From: Sutterella parvirubra YIT 11816
GTDB taxonomy: Bacteria > Pseudomonadota > Gammaproteobacteria > Burkholderiales > Burkholderiaceae_F
Reading direction: 5' to 3'
DNA length: 12,670 bases
Assembly: GCF_000250875.1 (NCBI RefSeq)
Contig: NZ_JH604860.1
Span: forward strand, 1 to 12,670
The position numbers and the translations under genes were made by a program. Below the pieces are notes generated by a model. That model made no database searches, was not told where the DNA came from, and was given only the letters and a program-made list of their open reading frames with translations. Of this stretch, positions 6,620 through 12,670 are shown piece after piece (position 1 is the stretch's first letter; each line of letters starts with the position of its first letter).

Positions 6620-7453
6620 TCAGGATCCCCGCTCGAGCATTGTCCGGACGACGGCGCAGAGCTCCGTCCGCCTCTTGAAGAGCGGATGCCGCACGTCGGC
6701 CCGGGCCATGCTCGACGGGTCGCCATGCTTCGCCGTGCGGTCGGCACCCAGCCAAACGCACGCTTCCGTGCGTGCGGCTCCGAAGGCTTCGACCAGGCGT
6801 GCGGGCGTGCTTGCCGTCCAGGCGCACCAAAGGAACGGATAGGTCGCCTTCTCGGCCGGATCTCGGAAGTCTCCCGACGCGATCTCGGGCTGTTCCGCCA
6901 ACATCCGGAGCGCCTCGCCAGAGTTTTTCGTGCGCACGTAAAAGAGATTCAGCATCCGGACAAAGGCGTTCACCGGGATCGGTTCGCCCTTCTCGGTGAA
7001 CGCGTCGACGAAGGCGGTCAAAACCCGGCCAATCGTTGCGTCCACCGTTCCTTCGACACCCCGGCCGGTTGCCTCGGACGAACCAGGGTTGAGGCCCACG
7101 ACGGCCCCGACGCACACGGGCTCAATGCCTTCGACCGGGCGGCGGAACCAGAGCTTCGTATCGAAGCGGAGCGGCACGCCGTCCTTTTCGAAATAGTCGG
7201 CGGTGGCGGCGTAGGCGAGCGGCGCTTCCGCAGTGACCGTCTTCTCTGCGGCATCGGAACCGTGGCCGGATGCCTCAAACGGGATCCGATTCAACCGGAC
7301 CGAAGCTTCGGCAAACCGCATGCAGGCCTCCTGGATCGAGAGACCAGCGGCTTCACAAACGTCCTCGAAACGACGCTTGAGGTCTTCGTCGATCTGGAAG
7401 TTGACCGTGTTTCGGTTCATGGCGTGCTCCACGGGCATGTTGTTCTCCAACAT
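6620..7453 (-). CDS. Fusion of a RelB/DinJ-like ribbon-helix-helix with a DUF1643-like domain
   Basis: The product is up to 277 residues. Residues 12-60 (NTVNFQIDEDLKRRFEDV, then GLSIQEACMRFAEASVRLNRIPFE) match the DinJ/RelB antitoxin N-terminus, which dimerises as a ribbon-helix-helix and binds DNA. Residues about 100-270 match the DUF1643 pattern: GLNPGSSEATG at 120-130, LNLFYVRT at 168-175, CAWTA at 210-214 and RHPLFK at 255-260. No RelE/YafQ toxin gene is next to it. Three ATGs are possible (7453, 7438, 7420); the second and third each have GGAG six bases upstream, and the third begins exactly at the antitoxin-like domain, so the true start may be 7420. It follows the phosphoesterase gene by 46 bases and is probably the last gene of that operon. 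The function of DUF1643 is not established to my knowledge; a DNA-targeted or regulatory role is inference. Confidence 0.8.
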   Translation of the reverse strand: MLENNMPVEHAMNRNTVNFQIDEDLKRRFEDVCEAAGLSIQEACMRFAEASVRLNRIPFEASGHGSDAAEKTVTAEAPLAYAATADYFEKDGVPLRFDTKLWFRRPVEGIEPVCVGAVVGLNPGSSEATGRGVEGTVDATIGRVLTAFVDAFTEKGEPIPVNAFVRMLNLFYVRTKNSGEALRMLAEQPEIASGDFRDPAEKATYPFLWCAWTASTPARLVEAFGAARTEACVWLGADRTAKHGDPSSMARADVRHPLFKRRTELCAVVRTMLERGS

Positions 7454-7499
7454 TCTCCTCCAACCGTGCCGCCGTCTGTTGCCGTCGACAGCCTCCGCC

Positions 7500-8330
7500 T
7501 CAGTCTTCCGGATTCACCGCCCCGGCGAACGGGAACGGCCCCGCGTAGCTCGCCTCCATGGCGAAGTGCCCGAGGAAGGTGTTCCAGGCACCCTCCCGCC
7601 ACTGATGGAGCGCCCAACCGGCGGGCTCCAGCCGGAAGCAGTCGCCCGCGCTCGCCGTGAACCCCACCGGAATCGCGAGCGCGGCGGAAGGCGCCGTCAC
7701 GACGACGTTCGCACCCGTCGTCTGCAGGATCGCACGGTGCATGTGGCCGGTCGCCAAACGCACGTCGGGGCGCGCGGCGAGGACCTTGAGGAACGCCTCG
7801 CGGTTCCCGAAATCCTCGTCCATCACGCCCATCCCGCAGGTCAGGGGCGTGTGGTGCGTGAAGACCATCGCGGGCGCAGGGTCCGAGAGTTCGTCCGCAA
7901 GCCGCTCCAGAACGGTCTCGGGGATCGCGCCCCAATGTCTGCCGGGCTGGAGCGTATCCAAAAGGAAGAGCCTGACGCCGCCCACCCGGACCGTCTGGTC
8001 CAGCCGGTCGCCGCTCCAGAAGTCGCCGAAGTACCCGGCGAGGATCCGCCGCATGGGTTCGCGCCGGTCGTGGTTCCCGGGAAGGAAGCGCACGGGGATC
8101 CCTGCGGCGTCGAAGATCGAGAAGGCATCCGCCACCTGACGGTAGGCGGTTTCGTTGCCGTCGCAGGCAATGTCCCCTGTCACGACCACGACGTCGGCGC
8201 CCACGTCCTTGGCGAGCTCCAACGCGTGTCCCGCCACGACGGGGAGCTTCCCTGCGGTGTCTTCCTGCCCGTAGGCCAAAACGCCCGCGGGTTCGACGTG
8301 AAGGTCGGAGAGCTGCAAAACGGTGCACAT
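7500..8330 (-). CDS. Cytosolic CpdA/GpdQ-type metallophosphoesterase
   Basis: The product is 276 residues, typical for class III cyclic-nucleotide/phosphodiester phosphohydrolases. The two-metal site is complete: SDLHV (D9, H11), TGD (D53), GNHD (N86, H87), FTHHTP (H159/H160) and GHMH (H196, H198). There is no signal peptide, so it acts in the cytosol. I chose the ATG at 8330 because GAGGA lies seven bases upstream; the frame continues upstream only to a TTG in poor sequence. It lies 73 bases behind the ABC ATPase gene, in the same direction. The pairing with an importer suggests that it cleaves the imported organophosphate, for example a glycerophosphodiester or phosphonate ester. cAMP or another cyclic nucleotide is the family's other common substrate and cannot be excluded. 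Confidence 0.88.
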   Translation of the reverse strand: MCTVLQLSDLHVEPAGVLAYGQEDTAGKLPVVAGHALELAKDVGADVVVVTGDIACDGNETAYRQVADAFSIFDAAGIPVRFLPGNHDRREPMRRILAGYFGDFWSGDRLDQTVRVGGVRLFLLDTLQPGRHWGAIPETVLERLADELSDPAPAMVFTHHTPLTCGMGVMDEDFGNREAFLKVLAARPDVRLATGHMHRAILQTTGANVVVTAPSAALAIPVGFTASAGDCFRLEPAGWALHQWREGAWNTFLGHFAMEASYAGPFPFAGAVNPED

Positions 8331-8381
8331 GGGGCGGTCCTCGTCGTGTGGGTTTCTGTCTCTATGGAATCGGCTCAAGTG

Positions 8382-8416
8382 TTCAGGGTTCAGGGGTCAG
8401 GCTTCAGGCTTCGGGG
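8382..8416. repeat. Heptanucleotide tandem repeat, five units
   Basis: On the plus strand the units read TTCAGGG, TTCAGGG, GTCAGGC, TTCAGGC and TTCGGGG. They fill part of the gap between the ATPase and phosphoesterase genes and run over the ATPase stop codon at 8404, so the last residues of that protein (RPEA) lie in the repeat. No function is known from the sequence. Confidence 0.75.
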
Positions 8417-9513
8417 CGCGCGAAGACCAGCATGTCCCCGGGCTCGACGATGAGCTTCATCTTCGCGCCGGAGACGACCGACGCGTCCGCCTCGGGGAGG
8501 TTCACCTTGACGAGCCCGCCCGTCGCGGTGACGGCGGTCACGCGCACGAAGTTCCCCATGAAGTGGACGTCCTTCACCGTCACCTCCGGTCCCGCCGCAT
8601 CCGCGGCGGACGACAAACGCGCGTCGTCCGGGCGGAAGTAGAGTTCGGCGTTGTGCTCTTCGCCCTGCCCGCTCCGCCGGGTTTGAGCGGCCTCCGCGCG
8701 TTCGCGGTTGATGCTGGTGAGCGAAGAAACCGGCGTCGTCGTCCCGAGCCAATTGAGGGCACCCTCCGCCACCCGCGCGCGGATCTTGTTGGAGCCGCCG
8801 ACGAACCCCGCCACGAAGCCCGTCGCGGGCGACTGCCAGACTTCCGTCGGGGACGCGGCCTGATGGATGCGGCCGCCCTCCATCACGACGATCTGGTCGC
8901 CCAGCACCATCGCCTCGTCCTGGTCGTGCGTCACGATCACGGCGGTGATGCCGAGCTCTTTGAGGATCACGGCCAGCTCCTCGCGGACCTTGTGGCGGAT
9001 CTGGGCGTCCAAGGCCGAAAGCGGTTCGTCGAGAAGGAGGATCTTCGGCTTGATGGCGAGCGCGCGGGCCAACGCCACGCGCTGACGCTGCCCGCCTGAG
9101 AGCGCGAGGACGTTCCGGTCCTTGTACTTCTCGAGGTTCACGAGCGCCAGCATCTTGTCGACGACGCGGTTGATCTCTTCTTTGGGCGTCCCGCGCACGC
9201 GAAGCCCGTAGCCGACGTTTTCCGCCACGGTCATGTGCGGGAACAGCGCGTAGGCCTGAAACATGAAGCCGATCCGGCGCTTCTCCGCCGGGACGTCCGT
9301 CATGTCTTCGCCGCCGATGATGAGTCGCCCGCCGTCGTCGGGCGTCTCCAACCCCGCGATGATGCGAAGGAGCGTCGTCTTCCCGCAGCCCGAGGGCCCG
9401 AGGAGCACCGTGCGGCAGCCGCCTTCCAAGGTGAGCGTGAAGGGTTGGAGCACCAACGTGTCGCCGTAGTGCTTGGAGATGTTCCGGAGTTCGATCGCAA
9501 CGGATTCGGTCAT
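8404..9513 (-). CDS. ABC transporter ATPase, PotA/PhnT-like
   Basis: The product is 369 residues, normal for the polyamine/iron/phosphonate importer ATPases (CUT1-like MOI family). The nucleotide-binding domain covers about 6-240: Walker A GPSGCGKT (39-46), Q-loop Q86, signature LSGGQ (138-142), Walker B ILLLDE (158-163) and switch H196. A TOBE-type C-terminal domain follows (about 243-366), interrupted by a charged segment (about 265-288) that looks like a flexible insertion. It powers the transporter from the inner face of the cytoplasmic membrane together with the two permeases encoded upstream. The gap to the preceding permease is 73 bases and contains a heptad repeat. Only a weak AGAG-type ribosome site precedes the ATG. 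Confidence 0.9.
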   Translation of the reverse strand: MTESVAIELRNISKHYGDTLVLQPFTLTLEGGCRTVLLGPSGCGKTTLLRIIAGLETPDDGGRLIIGGEDMTDVPAEKRRIGFMFQAYALFPHMTVAENVGYGLRVRGTPKEEINRVVDKMLALVNLEKYKDRNVLALSGGQRQRVALARALAIKPKILLLDEPLSALDAQIRHKVREELAVILKELGITAVIVTHDQDEAMVLGDQIVVMEGGRIHQAASPTEVWQSPATGFVAGFVGGSNKIRARVAEGALNWLGTTTPVSSLTSINRERAEAAQTRRSGQGEEHNAELYFRPDDARLSSAADAAGPEVTVKDVHFMGNFVRVTAVTATGGLVKVNLPEADASVVSGAKMKLIVEPGDMLVFARPEA

Positions 9514-9537
9514 GTCGTTCTCTGTGAATTCGGTTCA

Positions 9538-9558
9538 GTCGTCTGTCGTATGTCGTCG
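9538..9558. repeat. Heptanucleotide tandem repeat, three units
   Basis: The plus strand reads GTCGTCT, GTCGTAT and GTCGTCG in a row in the gap between the second permease and the ATPase gene. The unit length is the same as in the 8382-8416 repeat but the sequence differs. Confidence 0.6.
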
Positions 9559-9586
9559 TGCGCTGGTCATGCGGGCCGCGGAAGCC

Positions 9587-10414
9587 TTACTTGCTCCGCT
9601 TTTCCGCCATCCGGCGGCGGATCCGCTCAGGGAGGCTCTGCATGAGGGTGAGGAGCGGCACCAGAATGACGAGGAAGAGGAACGTGTACGCGCTCCCCAC
9701 TTCGAGGCGCATCGACGCGTAGGCGTCCGCCATCCCGACGGGAAGCGTGCGCGTGTCCGGGGTCTGGAGCATCCAGCTGATGTTGAATTCGCCCAGGGAG
9801 ACGGTCGTCACCATCAGCCCGCCCGCGATGATCCCCGGCATCGCCACCGGCACCACCACGCGCATGAAGGTCGTGAAGGGGGACGCCCCGAGCGTGGCCG
9901 AGGCTTCTTCGTACGCCGCGATCGGCTCGACGCGGAGCACCGCGACGACGCTTCGCACCATGAAGGGGAGACAGAACATCACGTGCCCGCACAGGATGAA
10001 GAGGTTGCTCTGGCGGAATTCGCCCCAGCCGCCCCAGATCAGAAGGATGCCGAGACCGATCGCGAGGCCCGGAATCGAGAGGGGCAGAATGAGCGCTTCT
10101 TCGAGAAGGCCCGCCCAACGGCGGCGCTCTTCGCGCACGAGCACCCAGGCGCAGGGGACGCCGATCAGGATCGTGATCACGAGCGTCCCGAACGCGATCC
10201 CGAGGCTTCGGATGATCGTGTCGCCGTAGAGCTCCAGCACCTTCGAGATCCAGTCCGTCGTCCACCCGGCCTTGGGGCCGCGGAAGGCGTTCTTCATGAA
10301 GGCCGTCAGCACCATCTGCACGACGGGCGCCAAAAGAAAGAGGAGCGTCAGGCCGGTGACGACCGCCTGCGCGATCGTGACCGGGGTCCAATGGAGTTTC
10401 TTCTTCGTCTTCAT
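9587..10414 (-). CDS. ABC transporter permease, PotC/PhnV-like
   Basis: The product is 275 residues with about six membrane helices (near 13-40, 68-93, 104-127, 137-160, 190-208 and 240-260). The cytoplasmic coupling loop has the EAA-type motif EEASATLGASPFTTFMRVVVP at 169-189, which docks onto the ATPase. The N-terminus (KTKKK) and C-terminus (RIRRRMAEKRSK) are positively charged, fitting cytoplasmic ends. The gene starts only 10 bases after the other permease gene ends, so translation is probably coupled. It forms half of the membrane channel of the importer. The permease family is clear; the transported substrate is not encoded in recognisable residues. Confidence 0.9.
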   Translation of the reverse strand: MKTKKKLHWTPVTIAQAVVTGLTLLFLLAPVVQMVLTAFMKNAFRGPKAGWTTDWISKVLELYGDTIIRSLGIAFGTLVITILIGVPCAWVLVREERRRWAGLLEEALILPLSIPGLAIGLGILLIWGGWGEFRQSNLFILCGHVMFCLPFMVRSVVAVLRVEPIAAYEEASATLGASPFTTFMRVVVPVAMPGIIAGGLMVTTVSLGEFNISWMLQTPDTRTLPVGMADAYASMRLEVGSAYTFLFLVILVPLLTLMQSLPERIRRRMAEKRSK

Positions 10415-10424
10415 GGCCTTCTCC

Positions 10425-11222
10425 TCAGACGTCGCGCGCGCTCCAGCGGCGCGCGATCAGGAGCATCACCCACGTGATCGCGCCCAGCACGACGGAGAGC
10501 ATCGAGGCGGCGGCGATGTTGGCGGAGAGCGTGAATTCGGTGTAGATCGTGATCGGGAGGACGTTGATGTCGGTGGCGAGCGTGAAGGCCGTGCCGAAGG
10601 CGCCCATCGAGGTCGCGAAGCAGATCGCGCCGGTCGAGACCAACGCGGGCGTGAGGGCGGGCAGCGTCACGTCCAAAAGGATCCGCCAGGAGCCGGCTCC
10701 CAGCGTGCGGGCGGCTTCTTCGTACATGGGGTTGATCTTTTTTGCGGCCGCCATCACGGTCGTGACGACGCGGGGGATCGAAAAGTACACGTAGCCGGCG
10801 AAGAGCCCCGCCATCCCGTAGGCGAAGACCAATTTCCCGAGTCCGGCCGACTGCGTCGCCATCCCGAGCAGGCCGTTTCGGCCGCCCAACATGATGATCA
10901 TGAAGCCCACCACGACGCCCGGAAAGGAGAGCGGGAGCGTCATCAGACTCACGACGGCGTTCCTGCCGGGGAAGTCGTTCTTTTCAAGAAAGAGCCCCGT
11001 GAAGGTTCCGAGGAGCACGCTCGCCGCGGTGACGACGACGGAGAGCACGATGGTGGAGATCATGCTCGACGCGTACCGCGGATTCGTGATGATCTCGGCG
11101 TAGAGCATGAGGCCTTCGTTGGCGGAGACCGATGCGGGCAGAAGCCGGATGATCGGAAGCACGAAGAAGGCGAGAAGCACGACCAAAGTCGGCAGGATGA
11201 ACGCTAAGGAGCCGCGTTTCAT
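10425..11222 (-). CDS. ABC transporter permease, PotB/PhnU-like
   Basis: The product is 265 residues with about six membrane helices (near 6-28, 55-80, 88-112, 130-160, 190-212 and 235-256). The EAA loop MYEEAARTLGAGSWRILLDV is at 166-185. It pairs with the next permease to form the channel, and the binding protein delivers substrate from the periplasm. Only a poor ribosome site (GAGAAC) precedes the ATG, and 217 bases separate it from the binding-protein gene. That gap contains two strong hairpins, which fits the common pattern of binding proteins being made in excess over the membrane parts. Confidence 0.9.
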   Translation of the reverse strand: MKRGSLAFILPTLVVLLAFFVLPIIRLLPASVSANEGLMLYAEIITNPRYASSMISTIVLSVVVTAASVLLGTFTGLFLEKNDFPGRNAVVSLMTLPLSFPGVVVGFMIIMLGGRNGLLGMATQSAGLGKLVFAYGMAGLFAGYVYFSIPRVVTTVMAAAKKINPMYEEAARTLGAGSWRILLDVTLPALTPALVSTGAICFATSMGAFGTAFTLATDINVLPITIYTEFTLSANIAAASMLSVVLGAITWVMLLIARRWSARDV

Positions 11223-11342
11223 GAGTTCTCAGGTTCTCGGTTGGAGGTGAACCGCAGGTCTGCTTCAAGGGCACGTGAAGATCGCCGGGGTTTCCGGAGG
11301 AATGCGTCCTCGGGACACCCCTTCGGAGCGGCGGCCTTCACG

Positions 11343-11363
11343 CCTGCGGGAGTCGTCCGCAGG
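11343..11363 (-). terminator. Hairpin in the gap after the binding-protein gene (second)
   Basis: CCTGCGG (11343-11349) and CCGCAGG (11357-11363) pair perfectly around a seven-base loop. No T-run follows on the minus strand, so it probably protects the upstream mRNA or partly limits read-through into the permease genes. Confidence 0.45.
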
Positions 11364-11369
11364 GGTGCT

Positions 11370-11401
11370 CATGCCTCCCTGCGGCGGGGCCGCCCGGCAT
11401 G
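11370..11401 (-). terminator. Hairpin in the gap after the binding-protein gene (first)
   Basis: CATGCC (11370-11375) pairs with GGCATG (11396-11401), and inside it GCGGC (11381-11385) pairs with GCCGC (11389-11393) around a three-base loop. It lies 39 bases after the binding-protein stop. Together with the neighbouring hairpin it is a likely cause of unequal expression between the binding protein and the permeases. Confidence 0.45.
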
Positions 11402-11439
11402 AAACCTCAGGCGGCCTCTTCTGCTGAATCCCGAAGGAC

Positions 11440-12480
11440 TCAGCTCTTCATCGCGAGCAGGTACGCTTCGCCGAAGGCCTGCTGGACTTCCGCCATGCGG
11501 CCGTAGTCGATGCTCCCCGCGCGGGCGTATTCCGATGCCGGCAGGAACTTCGCCGCGGCCTCCGGCGCGATCTTTTCGAGTTCGCCCACGACGGGACGCA
11601 GGAAGTTGTCGGCCCAGTGCTTCTGGCCCTTTTCCGAGAGCACGAAGTCGATCACGGCCTTGCCGTTTTCCATGTGCGGGGCGTTCTTCACCAAGCACAT
11701 CACGTAGGGCACCTGGATCGTGCCTTCCGCCGGGATCACGAACTCGATCGGCGCGCCGTCGACGTGCTTCGCGCGGTAGGCGGCGAAGTCGTAGTCGAAG
11801 AGGATGGGAATCTCGCCCGAGAGGCAGCGCGCGTAGGCGGTCTGCTTCGGGACGATCGGGCTGTTGTCGCGAAGTTTCTTGAAGTAGTCGAGCGCGGGCT
11901 GGAAGTTGTCGAGGCTCCCGCCCATCGCCTGGTTGACCGCCATCGCGCAGGCGTAGCCGACGAAGGCGGACGAAGGATCAAGGAAGCCCACGAGCCCCTC
12001 GTACTTCGGGTCAAGGAGGTCATTCCAACTCTTCGGGACGGGAAGGCCGTCGAGCGCCTCGACGTTGACCATCAGGCCGATGGTCCCCGCGTGGATCGAC
12101 ACCCAGGCGCCGTCCGGGTCCTTCAAACCGTCGGGAACGCGGTTCCAGCCTTCGCCCTTGTAGTTTTCGACGAGGCCCTGGTTCTTCGCGTTGATCGCGA
12201 AGGAGACGCCGAGGTAGCAGGCGTCCGCCACCGGGTTCTTCTGTTCGGCGAGGATCTGCGAGACGGACTGGCCGGAATTCTTGTTGTCCACCGGCACGGA
12301 GATGCCCGTTTCCTTCTTGATCAACTGCAGCATCGCGCCCCAACCGGCCCACTCCGCGGGCGCGTTGTAGACGATGGCGCGGCCGTCCGCGGCGAGCGCC
12401 GGCAGCGACACGCCGACACCGCAGGACCAAAGGGCCGCGGCGAGCGCGGACTTCGCAAATTCACGTCGAGAAATGGACAT
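11440..12480 (-). CDS. Periplasmic substrate-binding protein of the ABC importer, PhnS/AfuA-like, Tat-exported
   Basis: The product is 346 residues. The N-terminus SRREFAK (4-10) is a textbook twin-arginine (Tat) motif, followed by a hydrophobic stretch and a likely cleavage site after ALA at 28-30, so the protein is folded before export. The mature part is a two-lobed type II binding protein of the family that includes 2-aminoethylphosphonate, iron(III) and polyamine binders. No adjacent tyrosine pair, as used by FbpA-type ferric binders, is present, which argues against iron. GGAG lies ten bases before the ATG. It is the first gene of the operon and sits behind the Pho-box-like array. With a phosphoesterase in the same operon, a phosphonate or phosphodiester ligand is the best inference; the exact ligand is unknown. 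Confidence 0.88.
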   Translation of the reverse strand: MSISRREFAKSALAAALWSCGVGVSLPALAADGRAIVYNAPAEWAGWGAMLQLIKKETGISVPVDNKNSGQSVSQILAEQKNPVADACYLGVSFAINAKNQGLVENYKGEGWNRVPDGLKDPDGAWVSIHAGTIGLMVNVEALDGLPVPKSWNDLLDPKYEGLVGFLDPSSAFVGYACAMAVNQAMGGSLDNFQPALDYFKKLRDNSPIVPKQTAYARCLSGEIPILFDYDFAAYRAKHVDGAPIEFVIPAEGTIQVPYVMCLVKNAPHMENGKAVIDFVLSEKGQKHWADNFLRPVVGELEKIAPEAAAKFLPASEYARAGSIDYGRMAEVQQAFGEAYLLAMKS

Positions 12481-12585
12481 GGAATCGTTTCTCCAGATGG
12501 GGGATGGTGGTCTGCACGAAAGACGACGGGGGGAAGTCTCTCCCTCGTCGGCAGTCCTACGGAGAATGGATTTTGACGTTCCTCT

Positions 12586-12625
12586 TTGACGGGAGCGTTT
12601 CGGTTTTGTGACGATTCTATGACGC
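12586..12625 (-). promoter_or_regulatory. Pho-box-like direct-repeat array upstream of the ABC operon
   Basis: On the minus strand, GCGTCAT (12625-12619) and TCGTCAC (12614-12608) are separated by AGAA, giving the 11-base period of PHO boxes; each keeps GTCA(T/C) of the CTGTCAT consensus. In the same 11-base phase follow a weak unit (CGAAA, 12602-12598) and another CGTCA (12591-12587). A possible -10, CAAAAT (12575-12570), lies 11 bases beyond, the spacing expected when PhoB replaces the -35. The array is about 105-145 bases before the first start codon. Control by PhoB is inferred. Confidence 0.45.
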
Positions 12626-12670
12626 CGACAGCCTTCTTTAATCGTGAATTTCTCTCAAACGGGTACACGT

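Noticed and set aside
6414..7115. A 233-codon minus-strand frame overlapping the DinJ-DUF1643 gene
   Set aside because: Its composition is Arg/Gly-rich and it overlaps a gene with two recognisable domains in another frame.
6620..7453. A toxin-antitoxin pair
   Set aside because: Only the antitoxin-like domain is present. The adjacent gene is a metallophosphoesterase, and no RelE/YafQ-like toxin is seen within the window.
8382..9558. CRISPR array
   Set aside because: The repeats are 7-bp tandem units without spacers.
11440..12480. Reading the ABC operon as a ferric iron importer because it lies beside an iron-linked cluster
   Set aside because: The binding protein lacks the adjacent tyrosine pair typical of FbpA-type iron binders. 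The phosphoesterase and Pho-box-like array favour a phosphorus compound.

Overview
The window is GC-rich (by eye a little over 60%), and every convincing gene lies on the minus strand, so transcription runs from high to low coordinates. Codon choice, a Tat-type signal peptide, a Pho-box-like array and a Fur-box-like site all fit a GC-rich proteobacterium. An anaerobic, gut-type betaproteobacterium (Sutterellaceae-like) is my best guess, but only a guess because the window holds no rRNA or other phylogenetic marker.

Right half (12670 to 6620): a six-gene probable operon. It starts with a Pho-box-like array (12586-12625). Then come a Tat-exported periplasmic binding protein, two inner-membrane permeases, an ABC ATPase (together a PhnSTUV / PotABCD-like importer), a cytosolic CpdA/GpdQ-like metallophosphoesterase, and a two-domain protein joining a RelB/DinJ-like ribbon-helix-helix to a DUF1643-like domain. 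I infer phosphate-starvation-controlled uptake of an organophosphorus compound (phosphonate or phosphodiester) followed by cytosolic hydrolysis.

Middle (6619 to 6128): about 490 non-coding bases separate the two clusters. They hold a weak sigma70-like promoter, a stem-loop, and a 17-bp inverted repeat resembling a Fur box about 80 bases before the next gene.

Left half (6127 to 1807): a four-gene cluster that looks like a ferrosome (fez-type) locus. It has a small DUF6110-like membrane protein, a P1B-type ATPase with an SCA instead of a CPx membrane motif and an HMA_2-like N-terminus, an HMA_2-like membrane protein carrying an 11-cysteine metallothionein-like patch, and another small membrane protein with an acidic tail. 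A Fur-like operator in front and metal-binding modules throughout suggest iron sequestration or transport into membrane compartments. Strong stem-loops sit in every gap of this cluster.

Left end (1652 to 1): an AlbA_2 / GHKL ATP-binding regulator-like gene. After its stop, the same frame stays open to the window edge, possibly the start of another gene.

No tRNA, rRNA, CRISPR array or insertion sequence was seen.
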